Assembly (NCBI GenBank): GCA_963853835.1
Contig: OY970822.1
Coordinates: 10,169,501-10,233,500 of the forward strand
Length of the DNA stretch: 64,000 nt
Direction of reading: 5' to 3'
From: Calendula officinalis
Lineage: Eukaryota; Streptophyta; Magnoliopsida; Asterales; Asteraceae
Part shown: positions 1 to 10,762 of the stretch, in pieces
Position numbering within the stretch: position 1 is the first letter of the stretch
Layout: each line of letters starts with the position of its first letter
Translations under genes and position numbers: made by a program
Notes under the pieces: model-generated
What the model was told of the DNA's origin: nothing
What the model saw: only the letters and a program-made list of their open reading frames with translations
Database searches by the model: none

Positions 1-2310
1 ACCCAGACCTCGGCAACTTTAAGTGATGACTCATTTGAGGAGTTACTTAAAGGACCCCGGTGCCAAGAAACCACAAGGGGGGGCATCTCTGCTTCTTCTA
101 GGAAGAAGGGGATGTCTAAAAGACCCAATGAATCACCAAGAAGTGATGAGGGCAGATCTGTGGAATTGATGGATAGGATGGAAAACCTTCAAACCAATGT
201 ACCTGTTAGTGAGCCCGATGATCTTGCTAGATGGAGTGAGAGCAGTATTAAAATCAAACAATTGACGGATAAAGTGGATTCTCTTGAATCCACTGTACAA
301 GATTGTCTCACTTATCTCACAAATCAAGGGAAAACAATGGCTGCAATGAAAAGGCATATGAACACCATCAACAAGAGAATGAGATTCTATGAGCACAGGC
401 TTCATCAACAAACTAAAATCATCAGAAAATTGAAGAAGAAGATTGATGATGGTGAGGCTCCACCAGTAGAGCTCACTAAGGGGGAGAAGGATAATATTCA
501 AACAATGATTGATGAATCAATTGCAGCAGCATCCTCTCTTTTAAATTTAAAAGAAACAACAGTTGATAAAGGCCCAGAAATGATGGTCACTGAAGATGAG
601 CCTATTACTACTGCTCCTATGGAAGAACAAGCTGAAAAAGAAGTATCAGTAGTAACTCCTACTACTGATATCATAGCAGTAGTAAATGAAGAAGAGGAAA
701 TGAATGTACCAAATACTACTGATGCCCTATCAGTAGTAACTCCTGAAGCCACACCAGTAGTAACTACTCTGGTTACTACTGAAGAGGAAGAATTACAGCT
801 ACCAGAGCTAATTGAAAGAGAAAGACATGTAATCATCTCCAAACCACCAACACCTGCTCAACCACTTATCATACCTGACATTGATAATAATGTGAACTGG
901 TTTGATGTAGATGAATGTACACTTCCTCCACACCCTAAAATATTACCAGAAGATCAACTCAAACTGTTTTATCCAAAATTACTACTTACTGGTATTCCAG
1001 ACATGAAATACTCTCCACCTCCATCTGTTCTGCTTGCCTGTGTTGGAAAGGGCAAAGAAGTCTATGATGATGATTACCCAAACAGAGCACTAGGTCACCA
1101 TATGGTGAACAAAATCAATCATGTCAGATCAGAGAAGCAATCAAGATGGAGGATAAAACATAGAAAATTCTTGGAGAAAGTGGCTATGTATCAAGCTATT
1201 GAGGAAAGGAAAAAGAAAGCTGAAAAGGAAAGATCAAAAGTTCAAAAACCTCAACAAGCTGAAATACCTGTTCAAATCAAAGATGCTCAGATAGAAACTC
1301 AAATGGAAGAATTCAAGAGATTTAGAAAAGTTGAAGAAGAACATATTCAATGCCTTGAATATTTGGTCTCTGAATGCAAGAAAACTAAAAGTGAGCTAAC
1401 AGATGATGTATATGAACAGAAAGCCAACATGATTGAATATTTGAAATCAAAAGGGCACAATGCAAAGTCATTTGGTAGAATGAAGATGATCACAATAATT
1501 GAAAAATATTGTGCTGCAAAGAGGAAAGACTTGGCTGAACAAGGAGCAGAAGAAGAAAAGAAATCCAAAGCCTTAAGTCCAATCAAAACTTTAATCCCAA
1601 TCAGTCCAAACTTAATCAAGAAGGATAGTATCTCAACTACTGGTGAGCCATCAACAAAGAAAAGAAAGATGGTCTCTCAAGAACAAAGTGCTCAAAAGAA
1701 GTCAAAAACAGAGCAAGTCATTCCTGTTCTTGAACTACCAGTTGCTCCCTTACGGAACAATCCAATCATAAATTGGAGAGTTTTGCCCAACAATGTCATA
1801 GTAGTTGTAAGGGAAGACAAGATCATTCAAAAGTTTACTGGATGGTTACCTTTGATCATGTCCTGTTCAAGAAGTGATGTTATTAAACTATTGATCATTG
1901 GTAAACCAAGGATGAGAAAGAAATCATGGAAAGAATCTGGAGCTGGATACCTAACTAGAATGATTGATGCTGCTTTCTATCCAGACCATTATCCAGAACA
2001 ATTTACAGACCAAGGAAATGTCTATGCTTGGAATGTGATTCCAACTGCTCAAATGTATTTCTTTGAGAAATCAGGCAAAGTATATGAGCTATATCTGTAT
2101 GAAAAAGAATATCCTCATTCTGAGAAGACTATGTATCCGATATTCACAAATACAATGATGAAACCTTATGATGCTGTTATGTTCCAGAACAAATTGACTT
2201 ATTTCACAAAGAGAAACAGCAAGTACATCATTGCTCAAAGAAAAGCTCAAAATCAAAGAACCCTAGAGAAGAGAAAGAAAGAAGAAGAAGAACAGAAGAA
2301 ACTTGCTTGA
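1..2310 (+). CDS. 3' accessory ORF of a Sirevirus-type Ty1-copia element (partial)
   Basis: The reading frame is open from the first base of the window, so the protein is cut off at its N terminus. The first ATG is at 112 and would give 732 residues. Directly after the stop come a polypurine tract and an LTR, so this is the last ORF of an LTR retrotransposon. That is the place where dicot Sireviruses carry an envelope-like ORF after pol. The protein is charged, with a likely coiled coil at about residues 45-115, a Thr/Val/Glu-rich middle, Lys-rich stretches and a Lys/Glu-rich tail. I see no signal peptide, transmembrane segment or catalytic motif, so an envelope role is not supported by the sequence. 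A diverged copy of its C-terminal part lies on the other strand at 63599-64000. The function is unknown. Confidence 0.65.
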   Translation, partial: TQTSATLSDDSFEELLKGPRCQETTRGGISASSRKKGMSKRPNESPRSDEGRSVELMDRMENLQTNVPVSEPDDLARWSESSIKIKQLTDKVDSLESTVQDCLTYLTNQGKTMAAMKRHMNTINKRMRFYEHRLHQQTKIIRKLKKKIDDGEAPPVELTKGEKDNIQTMIDESIAAASSLLNLKETTVDKGPEMMVTEDEPITTAPMEEQAEKEVSVVTPTTDIIAVVNEEEEMNVPNTTDALSVVTPEATPVVTTLVTTEEEELQLPELIERERHVIISKPPTPAQPLIIPDIDNNVNWFDVDECTLPPHPKILPEDQLKLFYPKLLLTGIPDMKYSPPPSVLLACVGKGKEVYDDDYPNRALGHHMVNKINHVRSEKQSRWRIKHRKFLEKVAMYQAIEERKKKAEKERSKVQKPQQAEIPVQIKDAQIETQMEEFKRFRKVEEEHIQCLEYLVSECKKTKSELTDDVYEQKANMIEYLKSKGHNAKSFGRMKMITIIEKYCAAKRKDLAEQGAEEEKKSKALSPIKTLIPISPNLIKKDSISTTGEPSTKKRKMVSQEQSAQKKSKTEQVIPVLELPVAPLRNNPIINWRVLPNNVIVVVREDKIIQKFTGWLPLIMSCSRSDVIKLLIIGKPRMRKKSWKESGAGYLTRMIDAAFYPDHYPEQFTDQGNVYAWNVIPTAQMYFFEKSGKVYELYLYEKEYPHSEKTMYPIFTNTMMKPYDAVMFQNKLTYFTKRNSKYIIAQRKAQNQRTLEKRKKEEEEQKKLA

Positions 2311-2332
2311 TTAAAAGATAATCAATAAGTTT

Positions 2333-2342
2333 AGGGGGAGAT
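2333..2342 (+). other. Polypurine tract
   Basis: The purine run AGGGGGAGAT lies immediately before the LTR start TGTTGG. It is the usual primer site for plus-strand DNA synthesis in copia elements. The same tract precedes the LTRs at 30423 and 63566. Confidence 0.75.
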
Positions 2343-2989
2343 TGTTGGAGCAGATCATAGTTTAACAGTTCAACTTAATACTGATGTTGCAATTAGTACT
2401 GATCATAGTTACTACTGATGAATATTGTGTTTAGTAATGATGGGGCGGAAACTTACTAAGGATGAAGTTGATACTGATGAAGACTATAACTAAGTTACTA
2501 CTGATCAAGGCATATTGAAGATACTACTGATCAATAGTAGTTACTACTGACGATTGATATTGGACTTACTACTGATCACCAAACTTACTACTGATGATAT
2601 GGATTTACTACTGGTGATTTCAGTTTACTACTGATACGCGTTTTGGAAGCATATCAAGTCCGAGATCTTCGTAGAAATAGTTATAGAATGTAAATCAATG
2701 TATATCTTTATAATTCGAATGTAAATCAAGTCCTAGAATAACTAGGGTAAATAGTTTAGCTTCAAGGACTATTATAAATAGTTCCTTACGAATTGTAAAC
2801 GTACGTGTGTATTGTTAACTCGATAATATACATTGAAGCTTTTTGTGAAATTGTGTTCTTAATATTTTCGTTTATTATTTACAGTTCATTGTTCTTAATA
2901 CATTGATATAGTGTTGATCCGCTGCAACTTCTATAATCAATTAGATCTAAGGTGTTTATTAACTTCTTCATAGTTAATCGATCCTGACA
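2343..2989 (+). repeat. 3' LTR of the left-edge copia element
   Basis: The LTR begins TGTTGGAGC after the polypurine tract and ends ATCCTGACA, giving TG...CA ends over about 647 bases. Its first 300 bases hold at least six copies of ACTACTGAT. Its second half matches the minus-strand LTR at 63084-63566, including an ATTATAAATAGTTCC promoter-like stretch and a CATTGAAGC segment. The 5' LTR and target duplication lie outside the window. Confidence 0.75.
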
Positions 2990-3912
2990 TCTCACTCTTC
3001 ATAATGGCTGATCTACTTCATGTCTCCGTTTCTTAAGGCCGTAGTATTTCGTTTTCTAGCCCTAATTTGTATTCATTCCATACTTTGTATTTTGCTACCT
3101 CCATTTGTACGAAATTGAAGAGTTGATTAGGATTTTTTTTTGTCACGATTACTTTTGGGCAGAGGTGGTATGTTAATGAAATTCATAAGGTTTTGCATTT
3201 TATTGTTTGTTAGCTCCTAATCTTCTGTGCAGTTGTAATTTGTAGTAGTTAGGCGATGAGCTAAGTAAGCATTTGATGAATGATTTTTATTTTCTGTAAA
3301 ATCAGTTTTCTAATATTTATAGAACATTAATTTTAGTGAATCAGGTTGTGAAGATACTTTTAGATTCTGATAAATCAGTTAGTTGTATTAACAGAGTTGA
3401 TGAAGAAGGTTCGGAACCACTACATTCTGCAGCGAGCGAGCAGTGAAAATGTTGAGAATGTGAAGATTTTTCTATATAGTGGTCAAATAATTGTTCTTTT
3501 ATAGCTCACTTAATCAATTTTTTTGCTCCTACCCTAACCCAGTTTTACATGTTTAGGAAAACATGGAGATTTCTTGAATGTAAATGCAGTGGTGGTTTCT
3601 TAAATTTGTTTTTTTGTCATTAGTTTTGATTCATTGATCGGTCATTATTCATTTAGTGGTTGGGTTTGAAAAACTTGATCCAAAATATTTGAAACCACTT
3701 TGTGTATGTAACACTCAATATCTGCTAATCAAATCAAATCTGTATGAATATATTCTTATGATGATAATATAGATCAAATTAATGTTGATGGAGTTGATAT
3801 ATCTCATGTAAGAGTTAGTGTTTAGTTTACCTTGAAATTAGTCGAAACTTAATGTTGTAGAAATTGGATTCTGAAAGATCTTAGTTCTGTCCTATCGAAT
3901 TTTCCGGATTTC
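2990..3912. other. Intergenic, no gene seen
   Basis: AT-rich sequence between the LTR and the GC-rich repeat. It has short ATG-led frames but no domain, exon chain or convincing long ORF. Confidence 0.5.
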
Positions 3913-4672
3913 TAAGCACGAAAAAAGTTGGCGGGCGATGGGCGGACGGCGGGTGGAGGTGGCCGCCGGCGGTGGTGTCCGGTGGTGGTGGTCGTGACTG
4001 GAAGCACATGTGTTTAAAACACATGTGTTTTGAAAATAAAGGAGTGTATATGTACAGCCAAGCACATGTGTTTCATGACTTGAAACACATGTATTTCGTT
4101 ACTAGAAGCACATGTGTTTCACTAATAACAGTTGTTTTGAAAATAAAGGAGTGTATATGTACAACCAAGCACATGTGTTTCAAGTAATGAAGCACATGTG
4201 TTTTATAACGTCAAGCACATGTGCTTCGTGATTCAAACACAAATGACTTGCTTGTAAGTTACATGTGTTCAGGAACAAAATCACATGTGCTTCATAATGA
4301 TATGTTCGTCACTTGTTTTGATTTTTTTTCTTGTTAGTGAAGCACATGTGTTTCGTTACATCAAGCACATGTGCTTCGTATGCTCCCCTGTGTGTTTAGA
4401 AACTCATGTTTTTAGTGACTTGAAACACATGTGTTTCGTGACCTGAAGCACATGTGTTTCGAAGTAATATGATGTGTTTTAGTGAATCACATGTGTTTCA
4501 ATACATCAATAGCACCACCACCACCCTCATCACCACCAGCACCTTCACTGTCAGCCACCACCACCGCCGCCGGCCACCGGCGGCGGACGGCGGCGATCGG
4601 CGGTGGTCGGCGGCGGGAGGTGGCCGGCGGCGGCGGCCGGCGGTGGCTGTAGATGACTGTAGGTGGGGGATT
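3913..4672. repeat. CACATGTG minisatellite with GC-rich inverted flanks
   Basis: Between 4005 and 4495 I count at least 13 exact copies of the palindrome CACATGTG, mostly as AAGCACATGTGTTTC. A unit of about 106 bases (near 4027 and 4133) is duplicated in tandem. The array is bounded by GC-rich GGN/CCN stretches at about 3913-3990 and 4515-4660. Parts of these are inverted relative to each other: GGTGGCCGCCGGCGGTGG on the left and CCACCGCCGCCGGCCACC on the right. This suggests a foldback-type element, but no target duplication was found. Confidence 0.6.
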
Positions 4673-4955
4673 TGATCTTGACTATCTTGATCCAATGGTT
4701 AGGATTTGTCCCTTAAGACTATGCAAAACCCTTGGGCTTCCTAGAATACCACTCTACCACATTTTGTCAAATATATATGGGTGATAATTGTTGATAAGAA
4801 CTGAATATGAAAATAAGTATGTTAACGTTAATTTTTTCGACATAATTAATTAAAATGGTCGGATTAGGATTGACAATGCATAGCACATTTCCTAAATCGG
4901 TTGGATTACGGCTGAGCTTTCCAAACCATTTACACATGTTTAGAAAATAGTATTA

Positions 4956-5240
4956 GACTGTGCGTAATGGGTGACCAAACTAAGTTTGGTCACTCATGCC
5001 ACCTCTGCGCCACATCAGCCCGACCAAACACATAAAAAATCCCGACCAAACACACGTAACCAGGCGACCAAATCATTCCACTTTGAAAAAATCTTTCTCC
5101 TTTGAAAATTGATCGGTCGTCTGGACGACCGATGGGCACCTTCGACGCGTCGAAGTGGTGTGGGCGTAAGGGGGGGACGCGTCTTTTGGTCTGATGTGGC
5201 AGGTCACGACCAAGATTTTGGTCGTGCGTTACATGGAGTC
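4956..5240. mobile_element. Tourist-like MITE
   Basis: A 285-base element flanked on both sides by TTA. Its ends are imperfect inverted repeats: GACTGTGCGTAATGGGTGACC on the left (first 20 bases shown are enough to see it) and the reverse complement of GACTCCATGTAACGCACG on the right. The TTA duplication and short size fit PIF/Harbinger-derived Tourist MITEs. It has no coding capacity. Confidence 0.6.
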
Positions 5241-5589
5241 TTAAAAGGTTATGTCATACTCGGTTATTTTATGCCTAGTTATTTTTTTTATACCGACATA
5301 ACTAACTTGTGTTAACTAAATGTGTGGGGTTAGGGTTTGACTTTTCGACATAATTGATTAAATAGATCGATTTTGGGTTGAGATATTAATCAACCATCAC
5401 CCTAACCCAGACACATCAACCCAAACACGACACTAATTGCTACATGTGTGAAATATACATTGGGCTATGATATGGCATAATTCCTAAATGACCTATCTGC
5501 CATGTTGTTTGAATTTGGATTTATACATACCGGTTGCATTGCATTTTTAACTTATCTGGAGCTTTAATTCGAAGATAAAACTCAACGTC

Positions 5590-5705
5590 TTTGTAGCTGT
5601 AGCTTAGTAGTATTGGTGTATATAGTGTCACCTATAACTTAAGGTCATGAGTTCACGCCCCGTAAAATAAAACGGAATAGATTAAGTTCCGTTTAAAAAA
5701 AATAA
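5590..5705 (+). mobile_element. Possible tRNA-derived SINE
   Basis: The stretch has an A-box-like TAGCTTAGTAG at 5600-5610 and a B-box-like GAGTTCACGCC at 5649-5659, at tRNA-like spacing. The sequence between reads AAGGTCATGAGTTCA, and an A-rich tail ends near 5705. This is the usual layout of plant tRNA-derived SINEs. I could not define target duplications, so the ends are approximate. Confidence 0.45.
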
Positions 5706-6049
5706 AAATTAAAGGCAAAGAAAACAAACACAAAACTGATTGTGTTAAATTCGCTATAACGTGAGTTAAATCGACGCATTCATCTGACCACTAGTCGATA
5801 TAGATGTGTATAAAATTATGCAATTTTAAAAGTTAAAAAAATCAATTCTTTAATTTCATTATCATTAAAACCAATAAAAACAAAAAAAATATCGCATTTC
5901 TTATTCCTCAATAATCCATTTGCAGCCACTGAATTCCTGTGTTTCTAGTCTTCGTCAACTCCCTTCTTTCTTTGTTGTCTTCTTCTTCAAACTCCCTGTG
6001 AAATGAATCAAACCAATAATTTACTTCCATTCGAACCAGAAACCCTTCC
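5706..6049 (+). promoter_or_regulatory. Upstream region of the receptor kinase gene
   Basis: AT-rich DNA followed by a pyrimidine-rich stretch at about 5905-5995, typical of a plant 5' leader. No unambiguous TATA box or operator could be assigned. Confidence 0.35.
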
Positions 6050-8503
6050 ATGGATTCTTTCTCTCTCATCATCATCCTTCTCTCTCTACTCTCACTTGTT
6101 TCATCACAGTCACAATATGTACCAGACCACTACTTCATCAACTGTGGATCAAACTCTGATATCACCTTCACCGGAAAGACATTCGTCGGAGATAGAAACC
6201 CTTCTACTTTCTCTGTCTCCGGTGGCCAAACCGCCGCAAATACCGGCAACCCACAACCCGATACATACACAACAGCAAGAATTTTCACTACCAAATCATG
6301 GTACGAACTCGACGCAGATGATAACAACACTTTCGTTATGGTACGCCTTCACTTTTCCCCGTTTTCTTTCAACGGTCATGAATTATTAAATTCGAAATTC
6401 AATGTCTCTGTTTCTGGGTTCCCTTTGCTATCCGATTTTAATGTGCTAGACTCGATTGAAATTAGAGATTTTATAATTCCGATTGGATCTGAACGAAAGT
6501 TTAGGATTGAATTCACGCCATCTGATAGTTCATCCCCTGCTTTCATAAACGCAATTGAAGCTTTCACAACACCAAAAGAACTGTTCAGGCCAGAACAAAA
6601 TGGGGAGATGGATAACATCTCAACATCTTATGCTTTCAACCCGATTTACAGAATTAATGTTGGCGGATTAAGTGTCAATACTGACCGTGATACATTAAGA
6701 AGAAATTGGTCACCTGATGATCTCTATATATTCAACAGCGTGCCAGCAATAATCAAAAGATTAGGCGAATCGGCCACCATTGATTATACAGAAATTGGAG
6801 CGCAACGTTACGATGCTCCTGACGATGTTTACAAAACAGCCAGACGATTGAACAATACATCAGTTAATATAACATGGAACTTTGTGGTTAAAAAGAACTC
6901 AAAGTACTTGATTCGAGCTCATTTTTGTGACATTTTTCGCACCGGCCTCGTCAGTCAAACTGACGCTTTTAATTTCTATGTCAACAGCCATTACAAGGTC
7001 GAGATTAATCCGGGTGAAAGAGTGCGTACGGTTCAAGTTCCGTTTTATGTTGATTACGTTGTGGATTCGGTTGAATCAGATTTTGTGAATGTTAGTATTG
7101 GGGCGATTCGTGGTAATACTCAGCCCGTGTTCTTGAACGGGCTTGAGATTATGGAGTTATTGAGCAATTCGGGTGTGGTTGATGGTCCAAGTAAAGGGCA
7201 GAGTAACAAGAAAGTATACATTATCGTCGGATGTGTTGTAGGAGGTATTGCTTTTGTGTTGGTTTTATTATTAGGTTTCTTCATCGGGTCGAAATACGGG
7301 AAAGCGAAACCCTCGGTGGTAGGAGAAAAACCGGCCGAATCCAACGTGGTGCCATCGTACGGTCGAAGTTCATACACAAGCATGAGTATCGACTTCACGG
7401 TCAACCATCCGTCACCAATTCCTAATCTGAATCTCAGCCTTCGGTTCCCGTTGACTGATATAATCCGAGCAACAAATGGTTTCGATGAGACGTTAATGAT
7501 TGGAAAAGGTGGTTTCGGGAAGGTTTACAAAGCAACTCTTCCCGATGGTATGATAGTTGCGGTTAAGCGGGGTGAAAAGGGACACGGGCAGGGTCGTCCC
7601 GAGTTCGTGACGGAGATTATGGTGTTGTCAAAAATACGACACCGGCATTTGGTTGCTTTGATCGGGTATTGTGATGAGAGATCTGAGATGATACTCGTGT
7701 ATGAGTTCATGGAAAAGGGTACTCTTCAAGATCATTTATATGGAGAAAATGAAGATCACCCGAAGCTTTCGTGGGTTCAAAGACTCGAGATTTGCATTAG
7801 TGCAACCCGAGGGTTACATTACCTTCACACGGGTTCAGATGCAGGGATCATTCACCGCGATGTGAAGTCAACAAACATCTTGCTTGACCAAAATTACGTT
7901 GCAAAGGTGGCGGATTTCGGGATATCGCGGTTAGATAACGTGGATGAAGGCGACATAACGGATGTGAAAGGGAGTTTTGGGTATCTTGATCCGGAATACA
8001 TAAGATGCATGAAACTGACTCAAAAATCAGATGTTTACTCTTTTGGAGTTGTGTTACTTGAGGTACTTTGTGCAAGGCCGGCACTCGATATCACACTTCA
8101 AAAGGAGGCAAACTTGGCCGATTGGGCAATTAAACAGATCAAGAACGGGATGGTTGAGAAAATAATTGATCCGTTTCTTGTCGATACGATAAACCCTAAT
8201 TCGTTAAGGAAGTTTTTGGAAACGGTCGAGAGATGTTTAAAGGATACGGGGGATGAGAGACCGAGTATGATCGATGTGTTGTGGGACTTGGAATACGCGT
8301 TGAAGCTTCAACAAATGGTGGTGGGTAAAGAGCCGTATGACGATAGCACAATGAACACATCGTTGGAATTACCTATGTCGGTCATGCATCACTTGCCTTC
8401 TAACATTAACGATGATTCTGAAGTGCTCGATGGCTCAGGCGCCGTGAGTTATCCTAGTGAAAGCCAAGTGTTTTCACAATTGAAGATCAATGAAGCTCGA
8501 TAG
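6050..8503 (+). CDS. CrRLK1L-type malectin receptor-like kinase
   Basis: A single-exon gene for an 817-residue plasma-membrane receptor kinase. Residues 1-19 form a signal peptide. About 27-375 is the malectin-like ectodomain with several N-glycosylation sites, and about 389-411 is the membrane span. The kinase has the glycine loop at 485-492 (GKGGFGKV), Lys506 in AVKR, HRD at 602-604 and DFG at 622-624, so it looks active and of RD type. Relatives such as FERONIA, THESEUS1 and HERK1 sense cell-wall state or RALF peptides. The kinase wording (EMILVYEFMEKGTL, HRDVKSTNILL) is closest in memory to Arabidopsis At2g23200 and At5g24010, members without a well-defined ligand. The lack of introns is normal for the family. 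The start is chosen because the signal peptide follows at once. No defects were seen. Confidence 0.93.
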   Translation: MDSFSLIIILLSLLSLVSSQSQYVPDHYFINCGSNSDITFTGKTFVGDRNPSTFSVSGGQTAANTGNPQPDTYTTARIFTTKSWYELDADDNNTFVMVRLHFSPFSFNGHELLNSKFNVSVSGFPLLSDFNVLDSIEIRDFIIPIGSERKFRIEFTPSDSSSPAFINAIEAFTTPKELFRPEQNGEMDNISTSYAFNPIYRINVGGLSVNTDRDTLRRNWSPDDLYIFNSVPAIIKRLGESATIDYTEIGAQRYDAPDDVYKTARRLNNTSVNITWNFVVKKNSKYLIRAHFCDIFRTGLVSQTDAFNFYVNSHYKVEINPGERVRTVQVPFYVDYVVDSVESDFVNVSIGAIRGNTQPVFLNGLEIMELLSNSGVVDGPSKGQSNKKVYIIVGCVVGGIAFVLVLLLGFFIGSKYGKAKPSVVGEKPAESNVVPSYGRSSYTSMSIDFTVNHPSPIPNLNLSLRFPLTDIIRATNGFDETLMIGKGGFGKVYKATLPDGMIVAVKRGEKGHGQGRPEFVTEIMVLSKIRHRHLVALIGYCDERSEMILVYEFMEKGTLQDHLYGENEDHPKLSWVQRLEICISATRGLHYLHTGSDAGIIHRDVKSTNILLDQNYVAKVADFGISRLDNVDEGDITDVKGSFGYLDPEYIRCMKLTQKSDVYSFGVVLLEVLCARPALDITLQKEANLADWAIKQIKNGMVEKIIDPFLVDTINPNSLRKFLETVERCLKDTGDERPSMIDVLWDLEYALKLQQMVVGKEPYDDSTMNTSLELPMSVMHHLPSNINDDSEVLDGSGAVSYPSESQVFSQLKINEAR

Positions 8504-8639
8504 TACATATGACCAATCAATTAATTAAGGTCCATATATTTAATAAGGTTTTGATGTTTACAAGCTGTTGATAGTACTATTTATGTTGCATCATTTGAAT
8601 ATTCTAGTGCAATGTTCCAATTTATGCCCGTAACGCATC

Positions 8640-9762
8640 CAGGTTCGTTCCAACCAATTTTTAGACCCTATGCATAATCTTAAAAATGGCCCTATAGTAA
8701 AAAAAGAAAAATTGCAAATAAGTAAAAATTCAAAAGAGTGTGTGTAGGTAAGTGACTCACTTGTGAAAGAGCTAGACTTTTAGAAAAAAAAAGGTTAGGC
8801 GGTTTAGCTAATGTTGTATGAATTTACCTGATTACTGCAATAAGTGGCATAACATAGTGTAACTAATGCCAACTGCCACTGCAAATCCAACCACAAACCT
8901 AGATACAAATGTATGAAATTACCTAACTGCCATATACAGGCAATTGCCATACACACTCAGTTATATACAAGTCATAAATCTGGAGAAGAAAAGAAAACCC
9001 ACAATTTTTTATTTTTTTTACCCTTTCACTAATTGCATCTTGAACCAAAACATTGAAAACACATCATGTGAAGTTCTGACTTCAATGTCAAAATGGTATT
9101 TCTTCAAGTTTTAAAAAACCCTCATCAAATTTTCAATTTTTTAATAAATTGCAGCTCCAACAACAAGCTTAAAGTAGAATGCAATCACGCACACTGAAAA
9201 TACAGTATCAATCAAACTTTAACGTTGGTATCTTTAGTAAACACATCAACAATAAACCCATTAAAAACATAGAAAAGCTAAATCACTAAATCAGACAGCA
9301 TCAAACTATCAGAAATTCAGAATCAAATAACATCAATTGATTAACTGATTAGCCAAGAAATGGACAGGAACGTAAAAGAATAATCACCAACGGACAGGAA
9401 CGAACATATAAAATTTTAGAAATTCATAATCAAATAAAGAACGATTGATTACCGTCACGAACGAAATAGCCAGGAACGAACAGAATCAATTATCTCGTCG
9501 TTTCTAATTCCAAGTTTCTTTCGCCCTAAAGCACGAACGAATTCCGGAAGCCTGAAGATAGTAACGAATACAGTACAAAGGGGCCAAATTTTAAAAATGG
9601 ACTACCACGTTTTCAATTGTTAAGTACTCATCTGGGCTTACAGCTTAAATCATGAAATCAAGAATGGGCCTAAATTTGAAAATGGACAAATGTTATTAAA
9701 ATAGGCCCTTTGAAATCTGTGGGCCCCAGGACGGTTGCCCTGCTGGCCCAGGACCGGCCCTA
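8640..9762. mobile_element. Non-autonomous hAT element
   Basis: Both ends are flanked by the 8-base direct repeat AACGCATC (8632-8639 and 9763-9770), the target duplication size of hAT transposons. The left end CAGGTTCGTTCC and the reverse-complemented right end TAGGGCCGGTCC form an imperfect terminal inverted repeat of Ac type. No transposase is encoded in its 1,123 bases. It lies about 137 bases past the receptor kinase stop codon and may affect that transcript's 3' end. Confidence 0.75.
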
Positions 9763-9767
9763 AACGC

Positions 9768-9953
9768 ATCATGTCATGATGTTTGATCTTATATATATCT
9801 ATTGTGACCAATGCTACGTCTTCTTAATATAAACGTACACATAGATATTAGATACACGTCCTTGAATGTAATAGGTTATAAGTACCAAAAACGCACGTAT
9901 GAACATTATTTGAAAAATAAATAAATATATATAAGATCAAACATCATGACATG

Positions 9954-9955
<2 letters not shown>
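9768..9955. repeat. 30-base perfect inverted repeat (stem-loop)
   Basis: Arms at 9768-9797 and 9926-9955 are exact reverse complements over 30 bases, separated by 128 bases. A transcript could fold into a long hairpin. The left arm begins inside the hAT target duplication, so the repeat predates that insertion. Confidence 0.7.

Positions 9956-9999
<44 letters not shown>
9956..9999. repeat. AT dinucleotide microsatellite
   Basis: A run of about 20 AT units directly follows the right arm of the inverted repeat. Confidence 0.9.
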
Positions 10000-10002
<3 letters not shown>

Positions 10003-10433
10003 GGTATTTTAAAGTAACTTAATATTTGTCGTTAAAAAAAATATACGAAAACCAATATATTCATTTTGTCGAAATTTCCATGCCCTATATATCACCCTCA
10101 ATACATGACACCTGATATTTGCGGTCTTTGTCGGAGTAGAATCTTAGGAATCTGAAGAGTAATCGAATAATCATACATTTGATCCAAGTTCTTATGGCGA
10201 GAATAAACACCAATTCACATGCATACACACATACATATACATATCATATACTACAAGAACACGTAGATTCTTGAACCTAAAACACATAATTAACTAACCA
10301 TATATGGCCTAGATTTCGACACCTAAACACGGACATCATGTTCGTTGTAGCGTGTCTAGATCCAAACTAGCATAAGGTTACAATAAACTCGTAATCATAA
10401 AACTATTAAATTATCTATTTAATTACATGACCT

Positions 10434-10727
10434 TCACTTATGTCCTCCACCCTTTTGGCTTGGACCAGTTGAAGCCACCTTATAAGCTTCAACTTTTTTG
10501 GCAAATTCGTAGAACGCATCGTGAGTTTTATGATCATTTCTTGATGGTTGAAAAGATGGTTTTAGTGTCATGAACTCCAACGTGGGAACCGACTTATGAT
10601 CAACGTTCTCGGACACAAAACTCAACTTGAGTGGGGCCATGTTTCTTGACTCGGTGAAAGCCACCATCATCATCATCATCAAGAACATGAATGGCAACAA
10701 GCAAAAGCCGGTAGTGATGCCACTCAT
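10434..10727 (-). CDS. PIP-like small secreted peptide precursor (divergent)
   Basis: A 97-residue precursor. The first in-frame ATG is at 10727; the frame is also open upstream but lacks an earlier ATG. A hydrophobic N terminus with a Phe/Met-rich core ending near AFTES is a signal peptide. The acidic and basic middle is variable. The C terminus ends STGPSQKGGGHK, resembling the SGPSxxGxGH core of PAMP-induced secreted peptides (PIP/PIPL), though with Thr for Ser and one Lys after GH. PIP1 in Arabidopsis is sensed by the receptor kinase RLK7 and amplifies immunity. Two clearer members lie at 38669 and 41482 once the nested retrotransposons are discounted. A TATA box lies at 10763-10769. It could instead be another small peptide family. 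Confidence 0.6.
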   Translation of the reverse strand: MSGITTGFCLLPFMFLMMMMMVAFTESRNMAPLKLSFVSENVDHKSVPTLEFMTLKPSFQPSRNDHKTHDAFYEFAKKVEAYKVASTGPSQKGGGHK

Positions 10728-10762
10728 TGATGATAGTTTGGACACATGAGATTGAGTGTGCT

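Noticed and set aside
4454..4695. ORFs on both strands over the GC-rich CCACC/GGCGG stretch
   Set aside because: Open because the DNA is low-complexity GGN/CCN repeat; no domain or codon pattern.
6003..6389. 128-residue ORF overlapping the receptor kinase start
   Set aside because: It is an out-of-frame reading of the signal peptide and ectodomain sequence.
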